Assembly: GCF_024347055.1 (NCBI RefSeq)
Contig: NZ_AP024896.1
Location: 682,001 to 746,000, forward strand
Direction of reading: 5' to 3'
From: Vibrio porteresiae DSM 19223
Lineage (GTDB): Bacteria; Pseudomonadota; Gammaproteobacteria; Enterobacterales; Vibrionaceae
DNA length: 64,000 bases
Position numbers and translations under genes: made by a program. Positions 27,375 through 36,196 of the stretch are shown here, in pieces. Under the pieces are notes generated by a model. It had not been told where the DNA came from and ran no database searches. It worked only from the letters and a program-made list of their open reading frames with translations. Every line of letters starts with the position of its first letter. Within the stretch, counting starts at the first letter, position 1.

Positions 27375-29114
27375 CTATTTCTTATCTTGCGATAACACCA
27401 CGGTATCGTACATCACTGCGCCACCTTCCAACGTAAAACGAATTTGGTTCTCACCTCGTTTGAGCAGGTTGGCGGGCACTTCAATAGAGGCCAAATGGTA
27501 CAGTCCACTTTGCAAGGCACTGCGATAGATGGCCTTGTCATTGTCGTAAGCAAGAGTAGTGAGGCTTTGTCCATTGACCAGCACTTCGACAGTCGGTGTC
27601 GTTGGATCGGTCATTCCACTGTTACTTGCCGCAGCAAACGCTACGTCAAGGCGTGCCTTTTTAGCATGTCGAAGCGTAAAGTGAATGTCCCAACTGCCAC
27701 CCACCTGAGTTTGGGCATAGTACCAATCGTGTTGAGCACGGCTTTTGCCTATGGTGTAAGTGAGATTAGCTGGAACCTCATCTTTCCAGCGATAATTACG
27801 TTCTTGATGAGCAAGGGCAAACTCGTCGGCACGGCGGTTTGATTGGCCAATTTGCCAAATAACATCACGTTTCCAACGCGGTACGGTGAGATTAATCTCT
27901 TGATGTCGGCTAGTGATAGACAGCGGTTTTTCGAACAGTGTGCCTGTTTGCGATCCTGCTAGTGCATAAGCGGTGAGTTGATAATCACCAGGGCGAATGT
28001 TATTGAGCGTAAAGTGGCCGTGTTTATCGGGTTTCACTGAATAGGAGTACCCCAACGTTTCCGTATCAAAGGCTTCCCCCGTGGCGGATGTGAGCACCAA
28101 TTGCACTGGGTATTTCGCTTTAATCGAGCCAGAAAGCGTGCCGCGCTCGAGTGGGTAACGTTCATCACTCATCCATGGATAAGGCCACTGTTTGCGTTCA
28201 CTCTGAGCTTGTTTGGCGGCATCTTTAAGCATCTCTTGTGAGCTGCCTTGATTGATATAGACAAACCACGGCCCATAGAGTTTTTCCCAGCCGGACGGTG
28301 CTTGCATGTCTGGGCTACCTAAATGCGCACCTGTGAGGTAATTGAGAGCAATGCCATCTTGATGGACAATCAGCTCTTGCATTTGCGGATCGCCCGGATA
28401 GTACTCATAGCTGGCAGGGATCATCCATGCGCCATAACCGCCACCATACACACCCCAGAAAGGTGCCTCGCGGGTATAGTTGGCCAAATCGTATTTGCTG
28501 TAATAGGAGCCATCATTGAGCTGCCAAGTTTCGTCTTGAATTTTGGTCAGTTCATCAAGCTGAGCGTACAGCAAAGGCGTGTCGGAGCGTAAGCCGTTAT
28601 AGACCGTATCCATTACTCGCGCATCAAAACGATAGACGGTGCGCAGTTCAGCAACCCGTTGGGTTGTCTCATGCGGGTTTTTCGCCACCACATAGCTGTA
28701 AATCCCTGACATACCATCACGCAGAATAAAGTGATATTCGAGTTGTAAATAGGCATCGTCCGCGCCAGTAAACAGCAAATGCACTTGTGAGGTCGATTGA
28801 CTCACAACTTGATAGCTCGTTGGCACAAAGCTTTTTCCTCCGCCGCTAACCCCCGTGTGGTAATCGAGATAAAAGGTTTGCACATCAGCAGGGTCGGCGT
28901 GCAGCGCAGAGAGGTTTTCGACTAGGTTAACACCGCCAGTGGGGTGGATATCGGTGACGGTAGCGTTGGTCGTATCTAGGGTGACTGAGAGTTGGTTATT
29001 ACTTATTGTGACAGTGTCACCTGATTGGGTAAGGGTGACATCAGCAAGTGCATAACTGCTGGTGACCAATAACCCCAACGCGATAAGTGTGCGACTTTGT
29101 TTTAATGATTTCAT
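27375..29114 (-). CDS. Secreted rhamnogalacturonan lyase, PL4-like
   Basis: 579 residues from ATG 29114, which begins a Sec signal peptide (MKSLKQSRTLIALGLLVTSSYALA); a further-upstream start would hide it. The N-terminal beta-sandwich (about 25-300) is followed by a fibronectin-III-like/carboxypeptidase-regulatory-like domain (GHFTLNNIRPGDYQLTAYAL) and a C-terminal jelly-roll that resembles a carbohydrate-binding module. This three-domain order is that of PL4 rhamnogalacturonan endolyases, which cleave pectin backbones by beta-elimination. No pectin transport gene is adjacent. Confidence 0.82.
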   Translation of the reverse strand: MKSLKQSRTLIALGLLVTSSYALADVTLTQSGDTVTISNNQLSVTLDTTNATVTDIHPTGGVNLVENLSALHADPADVQTFYLDYHTGVSGGGKSFVPTSYQVVSQSTSQVHLLFTGADDAYLQLEYHFILRDGMSGIYSYVVAKNPHETTQRVAELRTVYRFDARVMDTVYNGLRSDTPLLYAQLDELTKIQDETWQLNDGSYYSKYDLANYTREAPFWGVYGGGYGAWMIPASYEYYPGDPQMQELIVHQDGIALNYLTGAHLGSPDMQAPSGWEKLYGPWFVYINQGSSQEMLKDAAKQAQSERKQWPYPWMSDERYPLERGTLSGSIKAKYPVQLVLTSATGEAFDTETLGYSYSVKPDKHGHFTLNNIRPGDYQLTAYALAGSQTGTLFEKPLSITSRHQEINLTVPRWKRDVIWQIGQSNRRADEFALAHQERNYRWKDEVPANLTYTIGKSRAQHDWYYAQTQVGGSWDIHFTLRHAKKARLDVAFAAASNSGMTDPTTPTVEVLVNGQSLTTLAYDNDKAIYRSALQSGLYHLASIEVPANLLKRGENQIRFTLEGGAVMYDTVVLSQDKK

Positions 29115-29586
29115 AGGGTTGTCCAAGTTTAGGCTGATAGAGGGAGCATAAGGCTCTCGCTCATCCCTAGCGTTTAGGCCGGGGATTTCTCTCTCAGTAT
29201 CTCCAGTCTCTTTCACTTTGCCTTAACGACTCAGCCAATTGGATAAGGGGGCTGGCATAAAAAGCGAGCCGCGCTTGATCGGTTTAACAAATGATGAAGG
29301 GGAACCCAAAGGCAGGGCAAAGCTCTAACGAGCCCTAAAATGACAGCAAATCAGACGGATAAATGGCACTTAAACAAAAATTAAATAAATACTGTATATT
29401 TATACAGTTGCATGGTAACCTGTTGCTCTAGTTGAATAATTCTCTGTAAATAAATGAACGGTAGGGAATGTATGGGCTCGCGAGTAGGGCTTATCGCTCT
29501 TAACAGGTCGGTAAAGGAGTAAAACAGCACCGACGTGTTATTGGTGGCGTCACGCGACAGAACCTGACCGTCATAATAGGGAAAGG
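29115..29586. other. 472-bp intergenic region with SOS box
   Basis: This gap lies between the PL4 gene and a rightward hypothetical gene pair. It contains the LexA-type box listed separately and otherwise no gene that I can support. Confidence 0.6.
29390..29409. promoter_or_regulatory. LexA (SOS) box
   Basis: TACTGTATATTTATACAGTT matches the gammaproteobacterial LexA consensus TACTG(TA)5CAGTA at nearly all positions, with the invariant CTG-N10-CAG. It is about 180 bp upstream of the rightward 188-codon gene and about 275 bp upstream of the leftward PL4 gene; the rightward pair is the likelier target. Confidence 0.8.
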
Positions 29587-30153
29587 ATGAGCATGCCAAC
29601 TATCAAACGTTGGGAATTTGAACAGTTTCCATGCGGAGAAATCTACTCGCAGCGGATTGATTTCTCTGTTGATGACCACCAATTTTTTATGATTTTCACC
29701 CCCGTGATCTGTGATGACACTGCCTATGTGCAGGAGCGAGAATCACAGGTGGGTTTTGAGATTCCGGAGCAAAGTTATGATATTAAATTTGATCGGGTAG
29801 AAAATTTTGAGAGTGGACAGTTTTATGCTCCTCCAGCTGCAGGATACAGTTTTATGGGATTGGAGAAATTGGCTCGCTTAGGAATAGGCTTATGCCGTTT
29901 AATCGAATTCCATCGCTCTTTAACGGGGGCTCAAGTCTATTTTGTGTCGGCAGAGAATCTAAGGCTCAAGCACTTCTATGATCGCCTTGCCAAAAAGTAT
30001 GCTGTTGAATTAAACTACAGCGTAAACACTGGTTTAGGTGAAGAGGGGCTTGATTATGCAATCAAGACATCAGAGTACAGACAGCAAAACCAAAGAGCGG
30101 AAAGTCGAGGCCATGCGCAAACTCAAGCAGGCTTACGAACGCGCTCAGGCTGA
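29587..30153 (+). CDS. Hypothetical protein, candidate SOS-regulated gene
   Basis: 188 residues from ATG 29587; ATG 29593 with AAAGGA is equally plausible. I do not recognise a domain. The protein is mixed alpha/beta and soluble, with an aromatic-rich N-terminus (KRWEFEQFPCGEIYSQRIDF) and a central FMGLEKLARLGIGLCRLIEFHRS helix. Its last 30 residues, rich in Gln, Arg and Gly, overlap the start of a 46-codon ORF in another frame, so the true C-terminus may be influenced by that overlap. A LexA box lies upstream, which suggests damage induction. Confidence 0.7.
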   Translation: MSMPTIKRWEFEQFPCGEIYSQRIDFSVDDHQFFMIFTPVICDDTAYVQERESQVGFEIPEQSYDIKFDRVENFESGQFYAPPAAGYSFMGLEKLARLGIGLCRLIEFHRSLTGAQVYFVSAENLRLKHFYDRLAKKYAVELNYSVNTGLGEEGLDYAIKTSEYRQQNQRAESRGHAQTQAGLRTRSG

Positions 30154-30196
30154 AGGTACGGTTAACACCTTGAAACCAGAAGCAAAACAATCTTAA
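30056..30196 (+). CDS. Small basic protein, 46 residues, overlapping the gene before
   Basis: ATG 30056 to TAA 30196, overlapping the 188-codon gene by 98 bases in a different frame. The product is charged and helical (KTKERKVEAMRKLKQAYERAQAEG). GAAGAGGGG lies upstream as ribosome site, and the terminator starts right at its stop codon, both of which support a real gene. No function can be given. Confidence 0.55.
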   Translation: MQSRHQSTDSKTKERKVEAMRKLKQAYERAQAEGTVNTLKPEAKQS

Positions 30197-30219
30197 AAGC
30201 ACCGCAAGGTGCTTTTTTT
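30196..30219 (+). terminator. Terminator of the SOS-box gene pair
   Basis: AAAGCACC and GGTGCTTT pair around GCAA, followed by a T-run. Confidence 0.88.
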
Positions 30220-30420
30220 ATCCCTGCTGTTTATCTCGTTGGTGACTGTTCGATTCAGCGCGTATCGAGCGTTTTTTGCGCATGTTGATGCTTATTGCTA
30301 ATGGCAAAGATGAATGGATCACAGATTTGTGCTGAAACTGAGTATTAATGTGATGTGTTGATATGTCTGCCCACATAATTGATGTAGGCTGAATTGAAGT
30401 AACTCTCTGAGGTATAAAGA

Positions 30421-30927
30421 ATGAATCGTAAAGCGAGGGATTTCGCCATCCATTGTCACGGCGCGCAAAAATATGGTTCTGATCCTTATGTTAGTCATCT
30501 TGATGCGGTCGCTATTCTCTGTTTGCCGTTTGGTACAGACGCAACCACTGTCGCGTATCTGCACGATGTGGTGGAAGATACCCCAGCGACAATTGATGAG
30601 GTCAAAAAACGCTTTGGTCCTTTTATCGCCAGTTGTGTGGAAATATTAACTGACAAACCGGGAGCTACTCGGCAAGAGCGTAAGTCCAAAACCTATGAGC
30701 GTATGTCACATGTGGCGGGTCGTGAGAAATTGGCGCTGATTGTGAAGGCTGCAGACCGGTTATCTAATTTGCGTATGTGCACTATTACTCAAGATGACAC
30801 TCGCCTAGCCATGTATCGAGGTGAACATCCACAGTTTTTCCAATGCGCCTATCGCAAAGGTTTGTGCGATGATTTCTGGCAGGAAATGTCACGTTTACTC
30901 GGTATTGAATGGGTTCCCACCTTGTAG
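30421..30927 (+). CDS. Small alarmone hydrolase-like HD protein (MESH1 type)
   Basis: 168 residues forming a single RelA/SpoT-type HD hydrolase domain. The metal site is visible as His26 (SHLDAV), His48-Asp49 (YLHDVVEDTP) and Asp112 in KAADRLSN; the Glu52-Asp53 pair, needed for ppGpp hydrolysis, is intact. There is no synthetase or TGS domain. Such proteins remove the 3' pyrophosphate from (p)ppGpp, and some from NADPH or other substrates. It stands alone with an AGGTATAAAG site; the PAS-GGDEF gene follows 75 bp later. Confidence 0.83.
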   Translation: MNRKARDFAIHCHGAQKYGSDPYVSHLDAVAILCLPFGTDATTVAYLHDVVEDTPATIDEVKKRFGPFIASCVEILTDKPGATRQERKSKTYERMSHVAGREKLALIVKAADRLSNLRMCTITQDDTRLAMYRGEHPQFFQCAYRKGLCDDFWQEMSRLLGIEWVPTL

Positions 30928-31002
30928 GTTGCATCTTCTAAATATTCTCAGCCCTGCTAGCGAAATTAACACATACTTATTGTATGGATATGAAGGAGAT
31001 GC

Positions 31003-31959
31003 GTGTCTGTCATGAAGAATAATGTGCAGTTTTTATCGATGGTTCTCGATTCCATGACGGATCACGTATCAGTAATTGATGCTCAAGGGGTTATCCAATA
31101 CGTAAATCGACGTTGGATTAGCTTTGGCGAGGAAAACTCACAGCCAAACCAATGCAGTGCTCATTGGGTCGGGGTCAATTACATTGAGGAATGTGATAAA
31201 GCGGCCAAGCTCGGTGACGATTTCAGTATCAAAGCGGCACGAGGTATTCGCCGGGTTATTGCGCATCAACAACAGAGTTTCTATCTGGAGTATCCGTGTC
31301 ACAGCCCAGAAGAGCAGCGTTGGTTCATGATGCGGGTCACGTGGTTTGTTTCTGGTGATCAAGAGTATTTTGTTATCTCTCATCAAGACATCTCCAAACG
31401 TAAAAAAGCCGAAGATCATATCCGTATGTTAGCTAAGTTGGATGGTCTGACGAACATTCCCAATCGTCGCAGTTTTAATGAATTTCTCCATCAAGAGTGG
31501 CAGGTCGCCCAGCGTAAACAACATCCTATCTGTTTAGCCATTTTTGACTTGGATTACTTTAAGCTGCTTAATGACACCTATGGTCATCAAGCGGGGGATG
31601 ATTGTTTGGTCAAATTCGCTACCTTACTCAACCAATTTGCTGATCGACCTCATACTCAGTGCTCGCGTTACGGCGGCGAAGAGTTCGCATTAGTGATGGG
31701 CCAAACCTCCATTGAGCGTGCTCTGGCGTTGATTGAAGAGTTTAAAGTTGCTTTAGCAGCGCTTAAAATTCATCACAGTCACAATAGGGCCGATCGTTAT
31801 GTGACGGTCAGTGTCGGATTGGCGCAATGTATTCCCAATCCCCTTGAAAACGAAACCACCTTAATTGATCTCGCCGATGGTCTGCTCTATCAGGCCAAGA
31901 CCAATGGGCGAAATAAAATTGAGAGTGCCAGCCGAACTGAGCCTGAGCCACATTTATGA
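31003..31959 (+). CDS. PAS-GGDEF diguanylate cyclase
   Basis: 318 residues from GTG 31003, which has GAAGGAG at correct spacing; an ATG nine bases on is too far. A PAS domain (about 10-130) leads into a GGDEF domain (about 140-310) with an intact GGEEF active site at 224-228 and the FDLDYFKLLNDTYGHQAGD substrate region. It should make cyclic di-GMP. The I-site RxxD five residues upstream is RPHT, so feedback inhibition is probably lost. No membrane segment is present, hence a cytoplasmic sensor of unknown cue. Confidence 0.9.
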   Translation: MSVMKNNVQFLSMVLDSMTDHVSVIDAQGVIQYVNRRWISFGEENSQPNQCSAHWVGVNYIEECDKAAKLGDDFSIKAARGIRRVIAHQQQSFYLEYPCHSPEEQRWFMMRVTWFVSGDQEYFVISHQDISKRKKAEDHIRMLAKLDGLTNIPNRRSFNEFLHQEWQVAQRKQHPICLAIFDLDYFKLLNDTYGHQAGDDCLVKFATLLNQFADRPHTQCSRYGGEEFALVMGQTSIERALALIEEFKVALAALKIHHSHNRADRYVTVSVGLAQCIPNPLENETTLIDLADGLLYQAKTNGRNKIESASRTEPEPHL

Positions 31960-31982
31960 TGTTTCTTAAAATAAAAGTGTGT

Positions 31983-32248
31983 TATACCCAAATGACCTCA
32001 AGATGCAGAATTCAAAGCTTCATCAACGAGCCTAGGTCAAGCTCAATCACGGTCGGAATGGTTATTCCCTTCCAACGTGATTGGGCGTAGAAATAGGCTC
32101 GTTGATGAGCTCCCAAAGAGCGAGTTGTCTTCGCTCCTATGCTGCGTTACTGATTTTCTACGTAGAATAACTATGTCTTCAAATCAGTGCCTTGCCTAAG
32201 AGCGAATACATTCTCGCTGAAACAGCATCTTGAGGTTACTTGGGTATA
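31983..32248. repeat. 266-bp palindromic intergenic repeat of the Vibrio TATACCCAAGT type
   Basis: The outer 24 bases (TATACCCAAATGACCTCAAG...) and the last 24 (...CTTGAGGTTACTTGGGTATA) are inverted repeats with 22 of 24 matches. Inside, CATCAACGAGCCTA and TAGGCTCGTTGATG form a second inverted pair, so the whole can fold as a branched hairpin. It encodes no protein. Similar elements recur in Vibrio genomes and behave like non-autonomous mobile repeats. Its right end abuts the GNAT gene. Confidence 0.8.
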
Positions 32249-32281
32249 TCCCAGAGAGATAACGTAACGCTAGGGAATGGT

Positions 32282-32776
32282 ATGACACTCTTTTTCAAAC
32301 CTATTGATGTTGACCACGATGGTCACTCTTGCATTGAATTTCGCCGTGATTCTTATTTCTGCAGCTTTGGTCATTACCAAGGTGTGGAAGAGAGTCTTCA
32401 AGGTTATACAGATCGAATCCTTACGCGGCAGCAAGATGAGCGCTGGCACTTTTGGCATGTCTGGAGTGGAGACAGCGATCAAACCTCACTGAAATTAGTC
32501 GGCCAATTGGATTTTCGTACTTTTAGTGACTATCCAGAAACGGGCTATGTTCATCTTATGTACGTGACACCTGACCAGCGTGGTAGCCAAGTGGTCGCTA
32601 AAATGCAAGCGTTTCTAAAATCCCAGTTGAAAAGCAGTGGCTGTCGCTATGCCATCTTGTCCGTTGCCCAGCACAATCAGCGCGCAATCGCCCATTATCA
32701 AAAGCAGGGGTGGCAGTGTTGGAAGGCCAATCCTAAGCATGTTGAACCCTTTGATTTTTACCGTTGTGAGTTGTAA
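32282..32776 (+). CDS. GNAT-family N-acetyltransferase
   Basis: 164 residues from ATG 32282 with TAGGGA in front; the longer reading from 32240 starts inside the intergenic repeat. The GNAT fold shows in VHLMYVTPDQRGSQVVAKMQAFL, where the acetyl-CoA pyrophosphate loop is QRGSQV in place of the canonical Q/RxxGxG/A, and in the late SVAQHNQRAIAHYQKQGWQ motif. Substrate is unknown. It is followed 3 bp later by the DUF4144 gene. Confidence 0.82.
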   Translation: MTLFFKPIDVDHDGHSCIEFRRDSYFCSFGHYQGVEESLQGYTDRILTRQQDERWHFWHVWSGDSDQTSLKLVGQLDFRTFSDYPETGYVHLMYVTPDQRGSQVVAKMQAFLKSQLKSSGCRYAILSVAQHNQRAIAHYQKQGWQCWKANPKHVEPFDFYRCEL

Positions 32777-32779
32777 TTG

Positions 32780-33085
32780 ATGAAGAGCATTAAAAACATC
32801 ACTTGGCCTGCCGTCATTCATTTGCACGGCGATGATGAGTTACTAACGATTGCCAATCAGGATGAGTTGAACTCGTTTCTTGATTGGCGTTACACCGAAC
32901 AAGACCGTCTTATTGATGCTGATGGTCACTGCTTTTCCCTTGCGCCAAACTTTGCTCCAACTTCGCAGTGCATTTCCGTTGATGAAGCCAGCGAATTGGT
33001 GCAAAAACACACCTTTAATGAGGGGCAAGTGTGTGTGACCAAGATCTTTTTTAAAACAATTGCCGATGCTTGGCGGGCACTGTAA
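32780..33085 (+). CDS. DUF4144-type small protein
   Basis: 101 residues from ATG 32780, three bases after the GNAT stop, so the two are co-transcribed. The WPAVIHLHGDDELLTIANQDEL start and the CVTKIFFKTIADAWRAL end match the DUF4144 family, common in Vibrionaceae and of unknown function. Confidence 0.7.
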   Translation: MKSIKNITWPAVIHLHGDDELLTIANQDELNSFLDWRYTEQDRLIDADGHCFSLAPNFAPTSQCISVDEASELVQKHTFNEGQVCVTKIFFKTIADAWRAL

Positions 33086-33453
33086 TCGTGGTGATAGGGC
33101 TTTGGCATGCACGTCTTTTGAACGCGAACTGTTCATCTCTTCGCCAATAAGAAGTTTGCCAGCCTTTATGGATAATGTTTTAGGTTATTAACAAAAAGCC
33201 TCATTAGTGTTTATATCTTTGTATCTTATTGCTCTATATAGCATTTCTGATAAGAAAATTTGACCGATTCCCCAATTCAGGGCGATTTAGGGGTCGCATT
33301 CTAGGTCATCTCCAGTTAGACTCTGCTGCAAATTTTTTATTCGTCTCGAACGGTGATTTCCTACGTTGTATTGTTGGCATCGATGATGAACATGAACAAC
33401 GTGTTACATGGCCGATCAGACAGACTATACGCAAATAGGGTTCTTTTATCTCC
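33086..33453. other. Intergenic region upstream of apbE
   Basis: 368 bp. A 69-codon ORF at 33229-33438 has no ribosome site or family features and I do not call it. The region must hold the apbE promoter. I see no operator. Confidence 0.5.
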
Positions 33454-34521
33454 ATGAACAAGCAAGGTGTAACCTCAAAATTTCGCCGCATTCTGTTTAT
33501 CGCAGCTATCGCGAGTGGCACTCTTTTCGGTTGTAATGAACCGCCAGAAATTCAGAAAGTAGAAGGATATGCTCAGGGAACGACTTACCACATTAGCTGG
33601 TGGTCCGACAAAGCTGTTGATACCCAAACCGTACAGGCGCAGTTCAAAGAAAAACTCGAGCAAATTGATAAAGAGCTATCCACTTATCGTGATGACTCTT
33701 ACATTTCCGAATTTAACCAAAGCACCAGCACCGATTGGCAACCCGCTTCTCACGATTTTATCCATCTGATTGAAGTGGCGCGTATGGTCAATCGTGACAC
33801 CCAAGGTTGTTATGATCCAACCGTAACGCCGCTATTCAAGTTATGGGGTTTCCAGAAAGGGACTCTTGAAGTACCAAGCGACGATCAAATCGCGGCGGTG
33901 AAAAAAGAGTTAGGTCTGGATAAAATTCTGATTGATAACGACACCATGCGCATTCGTAAAACCATGGCCAATGTGCAGCTAGATTTCTCGTCGATGGGTG
34001 AGGGTTATACCATCGGTAAGCTCAGCAGCATTCTTGAATCTGACGGTATCACCAATTATTTGGTGGAATTTGGCGGCGATATGAAGATTCGTGGTCATAA
34101 ACCAGAAGGTCAAAAGTGGCGTGTAGCGATTGAACGTCCTATTCCAGCCGATGAGGGTGTAGAAGCATACCGTATCGTGACCATCAACAATGAGAAAGGT
34201 GTGACGCTTGATACATCAGGTACTTACCACCACTCATTTGATGCCCAAGGGAAGAAGTACTCACATATTCTTGACCCGCGTACAGGTGCGCCTGTGACAC
34301 ACGATTTGGTTTCTGCTTCTGTGTTCGGTGACGATCCTGAGATCAGCGATGCATGGGCAACGGCGATGTTGTGTCTTGGGCCGCAAGTGGGTAAAGCGGT
34401 TGCACTGCGTAAGAACCTAGAAGTGTTCTTCATTGAAGGCGATAAAGAGCATCCAACCAGCTTTATGAGCGAAGCGCTCTCAAAATCAAAACGGGTTACG
34501 TTTGATCAAACCGCTAAATAA
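33454..34521 (+). CDS. apbE: FAD:protein FMN transferase ApbE (lipoprotein)
   Basis: 355 residues with a lipoprotein signal ending ...GTLFGC (acylated Cys about 27). ApbE attaches FMN by phosphodiester to Thr in NqrB, NqrC and similar periplasm-facing proteins. Family motifs are all present: GYAQGTTYHISWW, DKELSTYRDDSYISEFNQ, DPTVTPLFKLWGF, GGDMKIRGHKP, the TLDTSGTYHHSF metal region and YSHILDPRTGAPV. In many Vibrio genomes apbE follows nqrA-F; here it stands alone. Confidence 0.95.
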   Translation: MNKQGVTSKFRRILFIAAIASGTLFGCNEPPEIQKVEGYAQGTTYHISWWSDKAVDTQTVQAQFKEKLEQIDKELSTYRDDSYISEFNQSTSTDWQPASHDFIHLIEVARMVNRDTQGCYDPTVTPLFKLWGFQKGTLEVPSDDQIAAVKKELGLDKILIDNDTMRIRKTMANVQLDFSSMGEGYTIGKLSSILESDGITNYLVEFGGDMKIRGHKPEGQKWRVAIERPIPADEGVEAYRIVTINNEKGVTLDTSGTYHHSFDAQGKKYSHILDPRTGAPVTHDLVSASVFGDDPEISDAWATAMLCLGPQVGKAVALRKNLEVFFIEGDKEHPTSFMSEALSKSKRVTFDQTAK

Positions 34522-34590
34522 GCAGAGATTGAAGCCAACCAAGTTGGCGCTCAATCAATAAAGAGTGCAATAGCTCTAATGCAATAGCAT

Positions 34591-34620
34591 AAAAATGGCC
34601 ACTTTGTTGTGGCCATTTTT
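34591..34620. terminator. Bidirectional terminator between apbE and the aminotransferase gene
   Basis: AAAAATGGCCAC and GTGGCCATTTTT pair around TTTGTT. Confidence 0.88.
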
Positions 34621-34629
34621 GTCTCTGGT

Positions 34630-35970
34630 TTATAGGGTGAGTTCGTGCAGAGATTCATCTAGTGCGCCCACTAACCAGTCAATATCCTGGGCTTGGAACG
34701 CCAATGGGGGACGCAGTTTCAATACGTTACCGTGTGGGCCTGCCACTGAGGTCAGCACTTTTTTATCACGCAGACGCTCAATCAAATCCAGAGCCAATGC
34801 TTTGTTGGGATTTTTACTCTCTTTGTCTGTCACCAGTTCAAAGCCGATAAACAGACCGGCACCGCGAACATCACCGACACATTCGTACTTCTCTTGCAGT
34901 GTTTGCAGCTCTTTCTTCAGCTGTAGGCCGATATCAAGGCTGTGTCGTTGCAGATCCTCTTCACGAATGACATTGAGGACAGCTTGCGCCGCTGCCATCG
35001 CGACAGGGTTACCGCCAAAGGTATTAAAGTAGGGGATTTGGTCACTAAAGGCAGCCAATACATGGTCTTGCGCGAACAGCCCCGAAATAGGAATGCCGTT
35101 ACCCATAGGTTTACCTGTTGTCACCACATCCGGCACGATACCGTGGCGGGCAAAGCCCCAAAACGCTTCGCCGGTACGAGCAAAGCCTGGTTGAACTTCA
35201 TCGGCAATGAAGATGCCGCCATTTTTATGGACAACATCAATTGCAGCACGTAAGAATCCTGCTTCACCCGGTAATACGCCATCGGAAGAGAAAATGGAGT
35301 CGGCCAAAAAGCCAGCAAACTGAATGCCGTTGGCTTTCATATCATCAATTTGTGCTTGGATCTGCTGGGCAAACCATAAGCCGACATCTTGCCCTGCTAA
35401 ACGGTAGTGATCCGGCGGCGCTACTAAGCGGGTGGTCGGAGCCAGCGGTTGACCAGAACCTAAAGCAGGTGAAGCGCCAGAGGTGAGCTGGCTGGTGCCG
35501 TGATAGGCTTCTTGGGTGACGATAATGCCCGTACCGCCTGAATAGGCTTGCGCAATTCGAATGGCCAAGTCGTTTGCTTCAGAACCCGTACACATGTACA
35601 TGGCTTTATTCACCGCCGCTGGCATAGTGCGCATGATCTCTTCGCTGTAATCCAAGATGCGTTCATGTAGATAGCGAGTATGGGTGTTGAGTTCACGCAT
35701 CTGACGATTCACCGCTTCAATGACCGCTGGGTGGCAGTGACCAATACTTGCGACGTTGTTATACACATCCAAGTATTTGTTGCCATTGGCATCCCACAAA
35801 TATTGACCTTCACCTTTGACCAAATGCACCGGACGGCGATAGAAGAGGCGGTAGGATTCGCCAAGTAACTTAGCGCGTTTATCCGTTAATGAGCGAGTGT
35901 GTGAATCGAGAGCTTGGGCGTGTTCGGCGCGAAAGCTATTGGTGTCCATGATAGTTGAGCGTACGACCAT
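34630..35970 (-). CDS. Class III PLP enzyme, probable phospho-lyase/aminotransferase (AGXT2-like)
   Basis: 446 residues from ATG 35970 behind CGGAGGA. The fold-type I PLP site is visible: TGSEAN (phosphate loop, about 129-133), FIADEVQPGFARTG (Asp257 to the pyridine N) and VTTGKPMGNG (Schiff-base Lys287). The sequence is of the AGXT2L subgroup, which includes ethanolamine-phosphate and phosphohydroxylysine phospho-lyases, rather than ordinary omega-aminotransferases. The divergent neighbour is a choline/hydroxylysine-kinase-like protein, as expected for a kinase plus phospho-lyase route. A plain aminotransferase role is the alternative. Confidence 0.8.
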   Translation of the reverse strand: MVVRSTIMDTNSFRAEHAQALDSHTRSLTDKRAKLLGESYRLFYRRPVHLVKGEGQYLWDANGNKYLDVYNNVASIGHCHPAVIEAVNRQMRELNTHTRYLHERILDYSEEIMRTMPAAVNKAMYMCTGSEANDLAIRIAQAYSGGTGIIVTQEAYHGTSQLTSGASPALGSGQPLAPTTRLVAPPDHYRLAGQDVGLWFAQQIQAQIDDMKANGIQFAGFLADSIFSSDGVLPGEAGFLRAAIDVVHKNGGIFIADEVQPGFARTGEAFWGFARHGIVPDVVTTGKPMGNGIPISGLFAQDHVLAAFSDQIPYFNTFGGNPVAMAAAQAVLNVIREEDLQRHSLDIGLQLKKELQTLQEKYECVGDVRGAGLFIGFELVTDKESKNPNKALALDLIERLRDKKVLTSVAGPHGNVLKLRPPLAFQAQDIDWLVGALDESLHELTL

Positions 35971-36196
35971 AAATCCTCCGGTCTAATCAATAGTCAGCAT
36001 CGTGCTGTATGGATTCATCATGGACGCCTAGCGAGCAAAAAACTTGACCTGAGAGAGCCGATTTCGTGCTCTAAAGTCAACTTTACCCCTCAGTTGACCG
36101 CACAATCGTAACATCGCAGCCAAACTCCATTCTCCGGTCAAGCGCTGCTTAGCATTTCAATAGATGCTAATCCTGACCCAATATCAGGAGGCGATA

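Noticed and set aside
33229..33438. 69-codon ORF upstream of apbE
   Set aside because: No Shine-Dalgarno and an unremarkable composition; it lies in a promoter region.
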